A DNA stretch of 48,809 bases, taken from Planctomycetota bacterium (GTDB lineage Bacteria; Planctomycetota; Planctomycetia; Gemmatales; Gemmataceae). The stretch covers positions 1 through 48,809 of the forward strand of contig JACPZP010000211.1 of NCBI GenBank assembly GCA_016195405.1, written 5' to 3'. Both the position numbers and the translations under genes were made by a program. Below the pieces are notes generated by a model. The model was given only the letters and a program-made list of their open reading frames with translations. It made no database searches and was not told the origin of the DNA. Each line of letters opens with the position of its first letter. The first letter of the stretch is position 1. Shown here in pieces: positions 16,419 to 25,780 of this stretch.

Positions 16419-18734
16419 ATGAATGCCCACAATGTGGCCGAATTGGTGCAAACGCTATTCGAGGAGTCGGGCGACGCTCTGTTCCTGTTTGATACCGAAA
16501 ACGAGCGCATCGTCGATGTGAATCCCATGTGCGAGCGGCTTAGCGGCTTCGGCTGCCGGGATCTCCTCGATCAGCCGGTCACGTACTTATTCCGATCCGA
16601 GGCGCAAGGAGGATTGCAGCGGCTTCGACAAGCGTTCAAATCCACCGGACTCTTCCACTCGCAGGAAGGCTTTTTCCTGCGCCAGCAGCAACAGGGAATG
16701 TGGTTGCCGGTGAACTTGACCATCACGCGGCTTCATGCCAAACCCAAAACCCTGGGATTGATCACGGCACGGGACATCCGCGAGCGCCGTCAGACCGAGG
16801 CGCAGTTGCGCAAGGCGGAGACCGACTTGCGCCGCGTGCTCGCCTCAGTTTCCGACTGCCTGTGGACGGCGGAACGGAACGGCAGCGGCCGCTGGACCGA
16901 ATGTATGTATTCGCCCGTTGTCGAGAAGCTGACCGGTAAGCCTCCCAGCTTTTTCCTAGCCGACATGGCGAAATGGTTGGCCATCGTTCATCCTGAGGAC
17001 CAAGCGCGCTGGCAGGAATTCGTCAGCCTGACCCAAGTGGGCGACTGCATGGAGTTGGAATACCGCATTGCAGGGCGGGAAGGAGCGGTTCGCTGGGTAC
17101 GGGAGAGCATCACCATTTCATGCGACGGCGATAGCACGCACCTGCGGCTGCACGGCGTCGTCGCGGACATCACGAAACGCAAAGAGGTGGAGGAGGACTT
17201 GCGCGGCCAACGCACCTTGCTGCGCAACATTTTGGCCAACATTCCCCACTCCGTATTCTGGAAGGACCGCCAAGGCATCTACCTTGGTTGCAATGACAAC
17301 TCCGCCCGCGACTTAGGCATGTCGTCCGCTCAGCACGTGATCGGCAAGTCGGACTATGACATGTGCTTTACGCGCGCGGAAGCCGACTTTTACGTCAAAT
17401 GCGACCTCGAGGTTATGGAAGGCGACAAACCCCTGCTGAATATTGAGGAGACTCAACTCCGTCCCGACGGCAAGCAAGCCACGCTGCTAACCAGCAAAGT
17501 GCCGTTGCGCGATGGGGAGGGGCAGGTCGTCGGCGTTCTGGGAATCTACGCGGACATCACGGAACACAAGCGTCTGGAAGATCAGCTTCGCCAGTCGCAA
17601 AAAATGGAAGCGGTCGGCCGATTGGCCGGCGGCGTGGCCCACGATTTCAATAATCTGTTGACGGTCATCACTGGTTACACCGAGTTGCTCCTGAGTGAAT
17701 TGCTTCCCGAAGACCCCTGGTTCGCCAAGATCCGGGAAATCAAGTTTGCGGCCGATCGCGCCGCCGGCCTCACACGGCAATTGCTCGCATTTAGCCGCAA
17801 GCAAGTGCTGGCCCCCAAAGCCCTTGATCTGAATGCGTTGGTGACGGAAACGCAAAGCATGCTCAGGCGCTTGATCGGCGAAGACATCGAGCTGGTCAGC
17901 CGCCTGCAACCCAACTTGTGGCAAATCCACGCGGACCCGGGACAGATCCATCAGGTTCTCCTCAACCTTGCCGTCAACGCACGCGACGCCATGCCTCAGG
18001 GGGGCCGGCTCACCATCGCCACGGCTAATGCCCGCCTGGAAAAGCCGTTGCCGATGGGTTTTTTGGAAGCCCCCCCTGGACCTTACGTGGAACTGTCCGT
18101 CAGCGATACCGGCTCTGGAATGAAGCAAGAAACTCTGGCCCATCTTTTCGAGCCCTTTTACACCACCAAGGAAGTCGGCAAGGGAACGGGACTGGGCCTC
18201 GCCACGGTCTACGGAATCGTGAAGCAAAGCGGCGGTGACATTCTCGTGCGGAGCGAACCGGGTAAAGGCTCGAGTTTCAGCATTTATCTGCCTGCCGCGG
18301 AAACCGCAGTTCCACTTTCCTCCGAAAGAAGGCTCTCTGAAGTCCGCAAAGGCTTGGAGACCATTTTGGTGGTCGAGGACGAAGCGGGCGTGCGCAGCCT
18401 GACCAAGTGCTTGTTGGAGATGGACGGCTACCAAGTTCTGGAGGCGGCTAACGGCGCCGAGGCGATCTTGCTGTGTGAGCGATTCCCGGACGTGATTCAT
18501 CTGATGGCCACGGATGTGGTCATGCCGCAAATGAGCGGCCGACAACTTTCCGACCGACTCGCGCCATTACGCCCCGATATGAAAGTGCTGTACATCTCCG
18601 GCTACACCGAAGACGCCATCGTTCACCACGGCGTGCTCGACAACGGCTTTGCTTTCCTGAATAAGCCATTCTCCAAAGACGGTCTGTCCAGAAAAGTTCG
18701 CGAAGTGCTGGACACGGGCGCGTCGGTCCATTAA
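16419..18734 (+). CDS. Hybrid sensor histidine kinase with three PAS domains and a receiver
   Basis: This 771-aa two-component hybrid kinase has no membrane segment. Domains in order: PAS (about 5-125), PAS/PAC (about 140-255), PAS (about 265-385), a HisKA dimerisation helix with VAHDFNNLL (His about 408), an HATPase with LNLAVNARDAM, DTGSGM and GKGTGLGL (about 510-625), and a C-terminal receiver (about 645-765) with VVEDE, the phospho-acceptor Asp in TDVVMPQ, and the Lys in LNKPF. The start ATG 16419 has GAGG eight bases upstream; the open frame reaching back over the kinase gene is not used. It probably senses a cytosolic ligand and pairs functionally with the upstream Ser/Thr kinase. Confidence 0.93.
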   Translation: MNAHNVAELVQTLFEESGDALFLFDTENERIVDVNPMCERLSGFGCRDLLDQPVTYLFRSEAQGGLQRLRQAFKSTGLFHSQEGFFLRQQQQGMWLPVNLTITRLHAKPKTLGLITARDIRERRQTEAQLRKAETDLRRVLASVSDCLWTAERNGSGRWTECMYSPVVEKLTGKPPSFFLADMAKWLAIVHPEDQARWQEFVSLTQVGDCMELEYRIAGREGAVRWVRESITISCDGDSTHLRLHGVVADITKRKEVEEDLRGQRTLLRNILANIPHSVFWKDRQGIYLGCNDNSARDLGMSSAQHVIGKSDYDMCFTRAEADFYVKCDLEVMEGDKPLLNIEETQLRPDGKQATLLTSKVPLRDGEGQVVGVLGIYADITEHKRLEDQLRQSQKMEAVGRLAGGVAHDFNNLLTVITGYTELLLSELLPEDPWFAKIREIKFAADRAAGLTRQLLAFSRKQVLAPKALDLNALVTETQSMLRRLIGEDIELVSRLQPNLWQIHADPGQIHQVLLNLAVNARDAMPQGGRLTIATANARLEKPLPMGFLEAPPGPYVELSVSDTGSGMKQETLAHLFEPFYTTKEVGKGTGLGLATVYGIVKQSGGDILVRSEPGKGSSFSIYLPAAETAVPLSSERRLSEVRKGLETILVVEDEAGVRSLTKCLLEMDGYQVLEAANGAEAILLCERFPDVIHLMATDVVMPQMSGRQLSDRLAPLRPDMKVLYISGYTEDAIVHHGVLDNGFAFLNKPFSKDGLSRKVREVLDTGASVH

Positions 18735-18796
18735 CCAGGTCGGAGACCCATCCGAAGCAGCCCTCGGTTCTATTGACGCGCCGATGAATGAATTCT

Positions 18797-19699
18797 TCAC
18801 CCATAACCCCGTCGCCCGTGTGTGGAATGCTCCTGAAAACCTTCTATTCGTTCAACTTCGTTGCGGTCCAAACGGAAGTCGAAAATCTCGAGATCGGCGC
18901 GCATGTGATTGGCGTCGGTGGTGCCGGTTAGGGGGATCATGCCGATATGAAGTGCGAAACGGAACACGATTTGACTGACGGTCCGGCCGTGACGTTCAGC
19001 GATCCGCGCCAGTTCGACACTGGCCAGGACCGCCCGGTTGGCGGTAAGCAGAGAAAATCCTTGGTAGACCATTCCGTTGTCGGCGCAGAACTCGCGAACG
19101 AGACGGTCCCAGCCCCGCGCGGCGTAGCAGCGGTTCTGGACGAAACGGGGTCGCACGCGCGCTTTTTGGCAGATGAGTTGTAGCTGTTCGACGCTCACGT
19201 TGCTGACTCCGAGCAGGCGCGCCTTGCCGCTGTCGTGGAGGGTTTCCATCGCGCGCCAGGCTTCCCAATCGGCAGACGTCAAACCGACCCGCCCAGTGGG
19301 ACCGTGAAGCAAGTAGGAATCGATCGCGTCCGTGCCAAGATGCTTGAGCGAACTTGCGAACGATTGCTCGACCTGGATCCGGATGGTCACCTTGGGGTCG
19401 TAGGGCAGCCGGTCATCCTGGCTCTGGCGAAAGGTGAACTTGGTTTGCAGAAACAGGTCATTTCGGGCAACCAGGCCGCTTTCGAGAGACCTCGAGACGG
19501 CCTCTCCGACGGCAGCCTCATCGTAATGACGGCGCTGATTGGCGGTATCGATCCCGCGAAAGCCCTGTCGTAGGGCAAGCTCGGTCAGGCGCTGCGTCTG
19601 GTCTTCCTTCCAGGCGGTTCCGTACAGAAAGCGCGGCACGTGAATGCCGTCGATGATCAAAGTCTGATCGGGTGTCGAGGGCGGCGACTCGTGATTCAT
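18797..19699 (-). CDS. Aldo/keto reductase
   Basis: This 300-aa NAD(P)H-dependent reductase has a TIM barrel. Catalytic residues can be assigned: Asp in FRGIDTANQ, Tyr in RRHYDE, Lys in LQTKFTF and His in LLHGP. The start MNHESPPSTPDQ at 19699 is followed by the usual first strand IDGIHVPRFLYGTAW. It lies divergent from the BNR kinase (gap about 124 bp) and convergent with the hybrid kinase. The substrate is unknown. Confidence 0.9.
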   Translation of the reverse strand: MNHESPPSTPDQTLIIDGIHVPRFLYGTAWKEDQTQRLTELALRQGFRGIDTANQRRHYDEAAVGEAVSRSLESGLVARNDLFLQTKFTFRQSQDDRLPYDPKVTIRIQVEQSFASSLKHLGTDAIDSYLLHGPTGRVGLTSADWEAWRAMETLHDSGKARLLGVSNVSVEQLQLICQKARVRPRFVQNRCYAARGWDRLVREFCADNGMVYQGFSLLTANRAVLASVELARIAERHGRTVSQIVFRFALHIGMIPLTGTTDANHMRADLEIFDFRLDRNEVERIEGFQEHSTHGRRGYG

Positions 19700-19823
19700 G
19701 GTTCGGTCTATTTTATTGGCGGTGCGCGCTACGACTTAGGCAAGGGAAAAGGACCGGACCTACCGACCTCCCGGGAAGGCGTCTGCTATGCTTGCGCAAC
19801 GACTCTTGCCGGGAGGTTGGTGA

Positions 19824-21860
19824 ATGGCTCAGCACGCTACGTGTGCGACTGGCCCCAAAGCGCCCGTGACGACACTTCACGCGCCCGGCTACGAGATTCT
19901 CGGGGAGCTGGGCCGCGGCGGCATGGGTGTCGTTTACAAGGCCCGGCAGGTGAATCTCAATCGTCTCGTGGCCCTCAAGATGCTTCGGGACGCGACCCAT
20001 GCTGATGTCGAGGATCTGGCGCGGCTTCGCGCCGAGGCGGAGACGGTAGCCCGTTTGCAACATCCGAACATCGTTCACATCTACGACATCGGCGAAACCG
20101 ACGGCTGCACTTTCCTGGCACTTGAGTATATCGACGGCGGGACTCTCTCGCAAAAGTCGGCCGGCCGGCCTTGGTCGCCGCAAGAGGCGGCTCAACTCGT
20201 GGCCACCTTGGCTCGGGCGGTTCACGCCGCCCACGAGCGCGGCATCATTCACCGCGATCTGAAACCCGCCAATGTCCTTTTGATGGGCGATGGCGCTCCC
20301 AAGATAGCGGATTTTGGACTGGCCAAGCGCCAAGACAGCGCGAGCCTGACGCAAACCGGGATCGTCATGGGCAGCCCAAGCTACATGGCGCCGGAGCAAG
20401 CCGAGGGCAAGAGCAACGAAATCGGCCCGGCGACGGATGTGTATGCATTGGGCGCCATCCTATATGAGCTGCTCACCGGCCGTCCTCCGTTTCAAGGCGA
20501 CAGCGCGCTGGCCGTCGTTCATCAGGTGGCTAATTCCGAACCGATCGCGCCGTCGCGTTTGCAGGCGCAAGTTCCGCGCGAGCTGGAGGCGATCTGCCTG
20601 CGCTGCTTGCGCAAGAATCCGCGCCACCGTTACGCCAGCGCGAGGGACTTGGCTGACTTTCTGAGCCGCTTCTTGGACGCCAAGACCGTGAAGATCCTTC
20701 CTTCCGGGCCAAGATCGTATGGAGGGATTCGATTTGCGAAGTCCTGGCTCGTGGTTGCTGCGGCAGCGATTGCGATCGTGGGCGTGACGTTGCTCCTATG
20801 GGCCAATGTGTCCTATCCGTCCCAAGAGAATGATGGCAAAGAGGCACCCGTGCCGCCCGCCGAACGTAAGCCGAACACGAGCGTTCCGAACCCGGAAAAG
20901 CCTGAGCCGGCGCGCGAGCCGCGCTGGGAGATTCTGCCGGCGGTCGCAGCCAACGTCGGTGAGAAGTTCGCGTCCATCGCGTTCCCGACCCGGCAGATCG
21001 GCTACGCGGCAAGCAATCGTGCTGTTTACAAAACCGAAGACGCGGGCCAAACCTGGAAAGCTGTTTTTCAGCCCGCGTTTCTCAAGACCGGCCAGCTACG
21101 GTTTCTTCGCTTTTCCGACGAACGCACCGGCTGGCTCGGTTGCAACAATAGGCTGTATGCCACCCAGAACGGCGGCGAATCTTGGACTCCCGTCGACCTA
21201 AACCTTCGCGTTTACGATCTGGCGCTGGGTGGGCCGTCCGGCGGGGCGCTCGTAGCCGGCGCGTTTGAACCCGACGGTTTTACCGAAGCGCTTTGCCAGC
21301 AACGCGGCACATCCGGAGTTTGGGACGACCTCAAGATTGCTAAGAAGGTCGCCGCCGAAGCGCGGACGGGCAAGCTTACCCTCGTCGCGCGTGCCGACCC
21401 CAATACGATCTGGATCGCCTTCGTCGACTATTTTCCGCCGCGCAGCACCTTGAGCCGATCCACCGACGGCGGCAAGACCTGGAAAATGGTTTTTAAGAGT
21501 GACGGCAGCCGATTGAGCGGCTTGCATTTCTCGGATGCCCAGCACGGTTGGCTCACGGGATCGTCGTCCTTGTGGTTCACGGAGGATGGCGGGGACACGT
21601 GGAAGGCTCAACTGAACCCAGAGGACCGTTCCGTTCGCTCTCTATCATTCGACCCGCGCGGAAGCTTTATTGGAATCGCTCTGACAGACACCGATGGCAG
21701 GTTCTTGTTGACGACGACCGGCACGGAATGGCGTTCCGCTGAATTGGGACTTAAGAAATCGTCGCTCGTCAGCGCTGCCGTCGTCGATGCCGGTTGTGCT
21801 TTCATTCTCTCGGAAGACGGTCGGATTGGCCGACATCTCGATCCCGAAAGCGGGCCGTAG
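19824..21860 (+). CDS. Transmembrane Ser/Thr kinase with extracytoplasmic BNR/YCF48-like sensor
   Basis: This is a 678-aa receptor-like kinase. The N-terminal Hanks domain (about 18-275) has GRGGMGVVYKA, VALKML, HRDLKPAN, DFGLAK and APEQ, all intact. One transmembrane helix (about 310-330) is followed by a Pro-rich linker. The C-terminal 300 residues have repeated YKTEDAGQTW, YATQNGGESW, SRSTDGGKTW and WFTEDGGDTW blocks, the Asp-box pattern of BNR and YCF48/HCF136-like beta-propellers. The propeller should face outside the cytoplasm and bind a ligand. ATG 19824 has GGGAGG seven bases upstream. The ligand and target are unknown. Confidence 0.92.
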   Translation: MAQHATCATGPKAPVTTLHAPGYEILGELGRGGMGVVYKARQVNLNRLVALKMLRDATHADVEDLARLRAEAETVARLQHPNIVHIYDIGETDGCTFLALEYIDGGTLSQKSAGRPWSPQEAAQLVATLARAVHAAHERGIIHRDLKPANVLLMGDGAPKIADFGLAKRQDSASLTQTGIVMGSPSYMAPEQAEGKSNEIGPATDVYALGAILYELLTGRPPFQGDSALAVVHQVANSEPIAPSRLQAQVPRELEAICLRCLRKNPRHRYASARDLADFLSRFLDAKTVKILPSGPRSYGGIRFAKSWLVVAAAAIAIVGVTLLLWANVSYPSQENDGKEAPVPPAERKPNTSVPNPEKPEPAREPRWEILPAVAANVGEKFASIAFPTRQIGYAASNRAVYKTEDAGQTWKAVFQPAFLKTGQLRFLRFSDERTGWLGCNNRLYATQNGGESWTPVDLNLRVYDLALGGPSGGALVAGAFEPDGFTEALCQQRGTSGVWDDLKIAKKVAAEARTGKLTLVARADPNTIWIAFVDYFPPRSTLSRSTDGGKTWKMVFKSDGSRLSGLHFSDAQHGWLTGSSSLWFTEDGGDTWKAQLNPEDRSVRSLSFDPRGSFIGIALTDTDGRFLLTTTGTEWRSAELGLKKSSLVSAAVVDAGCAFILSEDGRIGRHLDPESGP

Positions 21861-22063
21861 TTCGCCCCGCGCATTCAGCTCTTCCCTCAAGATTCACGCC
21901 GTCGCCTTAGTTTTCGCAGCTTCCATAATTGGACAAGTCCCTCTCCGCGACCTATCTTTGAATGGTTTATTCCAAGACCGAAAGGCAAGGCTGCGCCCAT
22001 GCTCCTGAAGGAGGGCGCGGCCGGAGCGCCTCGGGCGCATGGGCGGCAGGAGCGGAACTAGCC

Positions 22064-25000
22064 ATGAGCTTCATGCGGGAAGCGAACACTGAGCCGATTC
22101 CCGGGTATCGCCTGATCGAGCCTTTGGGCAGCGGCGGCTTCGGCGAAGTCTGGAAGTGCGAGGCACCGGGCGGGCTTTTCAAGGCGGTCAAGTTCGTCTA
22201 CGGCAACCTCAATTCTCTCGACGTCGATTGCGTGCGGGCCGAACAGGAACAGCGAGCTTTGCAGCGCATCAAGGAGGTCCGCCATCCATTCGTCTGCTCG
22301 CTCGATCTCATCAAGGTGATCGACGGCGAACTCGTCATCGTCATGGAGTTGGCGGAACGAACGCTGCACGACTTGATGGTGGAATGTCAGGCGGCCGGAC
22401 TGATCGGCATCCCGCGTGGCGACTTGCTGCGCTATATGGGCGACGCCGCCGAAGCCCTCGATCACATGAACGAGAAGCACAACCTGCAGCATCTCGATGT
22501 CAAGCCGCGCAACTTGTTCCTCATCGCCGGCCACGTCAAGGTGGCGGATTTCGGGCTTGTCAAGCATCTGGAACGCCAAAGCGCCTCGGGGCTCATGGGC
22601 GGCGTTACTCCGCTCTACGCGGCGCCGGAAACCTTCGGCGGCAAAATTACCCAGCAAAGCGATCAATACAGCCTGGCCGTCGTCTACCAGGAACTCTTGA
22701 CCGGCCAGCGTCCTTTTGCCGGAAAGAACGTCCGCCAGCTCGCCAGTCAGCATTTGCAGGAGGAGCCGGACCTCCGCTCCTTGTCGGAAGCGGAACGGCC
22801 CGTCGTCGGCCGCGCACTAGCCAAGGATCCGAACCGCCGCTGGCCGAATTGTTTCGCTTTCGTCTCGGCTTTGTACAAGGCGCGCTCGCCCTCACGCATG
22901 CAGCAACCCGAGCCGGAACCCGCCTTGGTCGCCTCGGAAAACGGCGTCGCCAAAGTCGAGAGCATGCGCGAGATTTATCTCGATGACCCGGCGAGCTTGC
23001 CCGACGGCGAGGACGCGGATTCCAGATTGCCTGGCCCGCTGCCGTCCGACGACTTGGGAATCAACTCCGACCTGGGCATCACGGTCCCGCAGCCGGAAAC
23101 GGGGGCGTTGCGGCCGACGCTGATCATCGGCATCGGCGCCTTTGGACGGAAAGCGATCTTGGAGCTGCGCTGCCGCTTTCTCGACCGCTTCGGCGATCTG
23201 CAAAAACTGCCGCTCTTGCGTTTTCTGTGCGTCGACACCGATCCGGAAGCGGCCCAATCGGCGTGCCGCGGCGCGCCGGACGTGGCCTTGACGCGCAATG
23301 AGTTCTTTCACCTGCCTCTGCAACCCGTGGCCAATTACCGCCGCCGCAACCTGGAACACCTGAGCGAATGGCTGCCGCGCGAGAAGATCTACGCCATGCC
23401 GCGCTCGCTGCAAACGCAGGGCTCGCGGGCGCTGGGCCGTCTCGCCTTCACCGACAACCAGCAGCGCTTGCTGGCCCGGCTGCGCCGCGAGGTTCAGGAA
23501 ATCACCAATCCCGAGGCCATCTACCGGTCCGTCACCGACACCGGATTGGCTCTGCGCGACAACGCGCCGCGGCTGTACGTGATCGGCGCGGCCGGAGGCG
23601 GCAGCAGCGGCCTTTTGCCTGATCTGGGATATGCCGTGCGCCGGATGCTCGCTCAATTGCGGCATCCCGACAGCAAAGTAAGTGCGTTCCTCTTGTGCGG
23701 CGCGCCGCAAGATCCGGCCACGCCGAAGCCGGAGCTGGCGAACATCTACGCCACCCTCACCGAGCTGAACCATTTCAGCGATCCTGCCGTGCGTTTCGCT
23801 GCCCAGTACGGCGTGGACGGCCAGCGCTTGGTTGACGAACATTCGCCGTTCTCGTCGATCTACATGATGCCTCTGGCCCACCGCACTCCGGACGCCCTGG
23901 AGCAAGTGGTCGCCAACCTGGGCAACTATCTCTTCCATGAACTCGCCACGCCGCTGGGCTTGAAGCTGGAACCGTTGCGCCAGGACGACCAGGCAGCGTT
24001 GCAAGCGCCCGCGGGCTTGCTGGCCGCGCCCCTGCGCAGCTTCGGCACCTATGCCGTCTGGTTTCCGCGCGGACTTTTGTTGCGGCTCGCAGGGCGGCAA
24101 GCTTGCCTGCGGCTCATCCAGGGTTGGCTCGCTCTGGGCAAGGAGGAGATCAGGCCCGAAGCCGGCGCCCAAGTACGGGCGTTCCTCGAGAAACATTTGC
24201 ACAATCCCGAGCTGGACGCGGACGTGGTCGCCCGGCATATTGAGCATTCGACCACTTCGGGGAACTTGAGCGATGCCGGGCAGACGCAAGGTGAAATCCT
24301 CACGGGCATCCTCGCCAAGCTCGAAGAGCAGATGATGCAGCCGATCGCCCAGGAAGACCCCGCCAACTGGGCGAAGCAGGCCCTGACGCGGATTCGCGAT
24401 TGGGTCGGCTCCGGCGACAGCGACCAGGAAATCGTCAACGACTGGCGGAAAACGCGGCTAACGCGGGCGCTCGGCGCGGCCGCGAATCAAGCCGCTGAGA
24501 TGTGGGACAAGCAACTGTCCGCGGAGCTGTTCGCCCTCATGGAGCATCCGGGCGCGCGCGTGGCGGCCGCTGAAGCCGCGCTCGAGGAGCTTGAATCGCA
24601 TTTCCATGTCGCCGCCGAAGCCATGAAAGACAGCATCGCCAAAGAGGCCGGCCTGACGGCCGAGGCGTGGAGACAGCTCGACGCTTCGCTCCAAGAAGTC
24701 ATGGTCGGCAATGCCGGGTTTCGGCTCTTCGGCGGGCGCTCGCGCGCCCGGCTCCTGCGGACCTTCATGGACCAGCTCGCCCACTTCGCCCGCCAACGCC
24801 TGCGCGAGGAAATCCTCGGCGCCGTCCGCCATTCGTACGCCCTCCTGGTTGGACGCTTGGCGGAGCGCGGCCGCGACCTAGGCTTTGTCCGCCAGCGCAT
24901 GCGGCACTTGCAAGAAAGCCTCGAAAGCGGGCCGATCGATCCCGAAGAAGACTTAGCGAGCACACGGCCCGGAGCGGAATACACGTTGACGCGTTCCCCT

Positions 25001-25741
25001 CTGCCTTCCGCGGAATCGTTCTGGGAGGCGATCCGGCAATCGGCCACCGCGCGAGTCGTGTTGCCCGACAATGAACAGGACCTGGAACGGGCGTCGGTGC
25101 GTTTCTTGCAAACGCTGCTTCCGGACCAATGGGAGTCGCTGGATCGGGAGTTACACGAGCGCATCCTCGTGCCGCGCGGCGGCCTGCACGGCGCGTGCAT
25201 GAACAGCGGCGACCTCACGCGTCAACTCATGTCGCCCCTTCTCGATGAGGCGAGTGGCTTGCTCGGCCAGCACCTACCCATCATGGACGTGGCCCAGATT
25301 CTGAGCCAGGAAAACGATGCCCCAACGCCGGGGAATGGCAACGGCGCCATGAGCGACGCTGCATCCGGCGGAGGCGCGTCAGGTGAAGTTGCGATAAACG
25401 GCAAATGGGCGGAGCAACTCAAGGACTACTTGCAGCGCGCCCAGCCGCTCATTCAAGGCAAGCTTGAAAAAACCGAGCACACGTTCCTGCTGGTGCCGGC
25501 CAGCGCGGCCGGACGGGCTTTGGCCGAAGCCGTGCATGCCGCCTTCCCCGAGATCAAGCACGTGCGCGTGGCCGGTCAATCGGATTTGATGCTCTGTCGC
25601 GAGCAAGGCGGCTTGACGGCGGGCGATCTGCAAAAGCTCTTCCAAATCTCTCGCGGCGCCTATGAGGCGGCGTGCACCACGCCGGCCGGCTCGCCGCATG
25701 CGCGGTTCGATATTCTCGACTGGATGCCGCTGGATCCGTAG
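22064..25741 (+). CDS. Ser/Thr kinase fused to Tubulin_2-like domain, 1225 aa
   Basis: The N-terminal kinase (about 10-275) has GSGGFGEVWK, the Lys in FKAVKFV, catalytic loop HLDVKPRN (Leu instead of Arg, and Arg where Glu is usual before Asn), DFGLVK and APE. An acidic linker follows. From about 345 the sequence LIIGIGAFGRKAILELR and then LRFLCVDTD looks like the first Rossmann half of Tubulin_2 (tubulin-like) proteins, and VIGAAGGGSSGLLPD (about 504-518) matches their tubulin-signature Gly loop, which would hold GTP. The remaining ~700 residues are helical with no motif known to me. ATG 22064 has AGGAG upstream. The kinase is certain; the tubulin-like call is by pattern. Confidence 0.8.
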   Translation: MSFMREANTEPIPGYRLIEPLGSGGFGEVWKCEAPGGLFKAVKFVYGNLNSLDVDCVRAEQEQRALQRIKEVRHPFVCSLDLIKVIDGELVIVMELAERTLHDLMVECQAAGLIGIPRGDLLRYMGDAAEALDHMNEKHNLQHLDVKPRNLFLIAGHVKVADFGLVKHLERQSASGLMGGVTPLYAAPETFGGKITQQSDQYSLAVVYQELLTGQRPFAGKNVRQLASQHLQEEPDLRSLSEAERPVVGRALAKDPNRRWPNCFAFVSALYKARSPSRMQQPEPEPALVASENGVAKVESMREIYLDDPASLPDGEDADSRLPGPLPSDDLGINSDLGITVPQPETGALRPTLIIGIGAFGRKAILELRCRFLDRFGDLQKLPLLRFLCVDTDPEAAQSACRGAPDVALTRNEFFHLPLQPVANYRRRNLEHLSEWLPREKIYAMPRSLQTQGSRALGRLAFTDNQQRLLARLRREVQEITNPEAIYRSVTDTGLALRDNAPRLYVIGAAGGGSSGLLPDLGYAVRRMLAQLRHPDSKVSAFLLCGAPQDPATPKPELANIYATLTELNHFSDPAVRFAAQYGVDGQRLVDEHSPFSSIYMMPLAHRTPDALEQVVANLGNYLFHELATPLGLKLEPLRQDDQAALQAPAGLLAAPLRSFGTYAVWFPRGLLLRLAGRQACLRLIQGWLALGKEEIRPEAGAQVRAFLEKHLHNPELDADVVARHIEHSTTSGNLSDAGQTQGEILTGILAKLEEQMMQPIAQEDPANWAKQALTRIRDWVGSGDSDQEIVNDWRKTRLTRALGAAANQAAEMWDKQLSAELFALMEHPGARVAAAEAALEELESHFHVAAEAMKDSIAKEAGLTAEAWRQLDASLQEVMVGNAGFRLFGGRSRARLLRTFMDQLAHFARQRLREEILGAVRHSYALLVGRLAERGRDLGFVRQRMRHLQESLESGPIDPEEDLASTRPGAEYTLTRSPLPSAESFWEAIRQSATARVVLPDNEQDLERASVRFLQTLLPDQWESLDRELHERILVPRGGLHGACMNSGDLTRQLMSPLLDEASGLLGQHLPIMDVAQILSQENDAPTPGNGNGAMSDAASGGGASGEVAINGKWAEQLKDYLQRAQPLIQGKLEKTEHTFLLVPASAAGRALAEAVHAAFPEIKHVRVAGQSDLMLCREQGGLTAGDLQKLFQISRGAYEAACTTPAGSPHARFDILDWMPLDP

Positions 25742-25746
25742 TGTAT

Positions 25747-25780
25747 CAAAACGGGGTCAGCTCGGTCCTGACACCTTTTA
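25747..25780. repeat. REP-like imperfect palindrome
   Basis: Sequence of the form aaaacggggtcag ... cctgacacctttt, an imperfect inverted repeat between the convergent kinase-tubulin gene and the six-repeat protein gene. It resembles in layout the perfect repeat at 5111-5168 (A-run, G-run, cag/ctg core) and could terminate both genes. Confidence 0.55.

Noticed and set aside
22892..24289. 465-aa minus-strand frame opposite the kinase-tubulin gene
   Set aside because: Arg/Gln-rich shadow frame without a domain.
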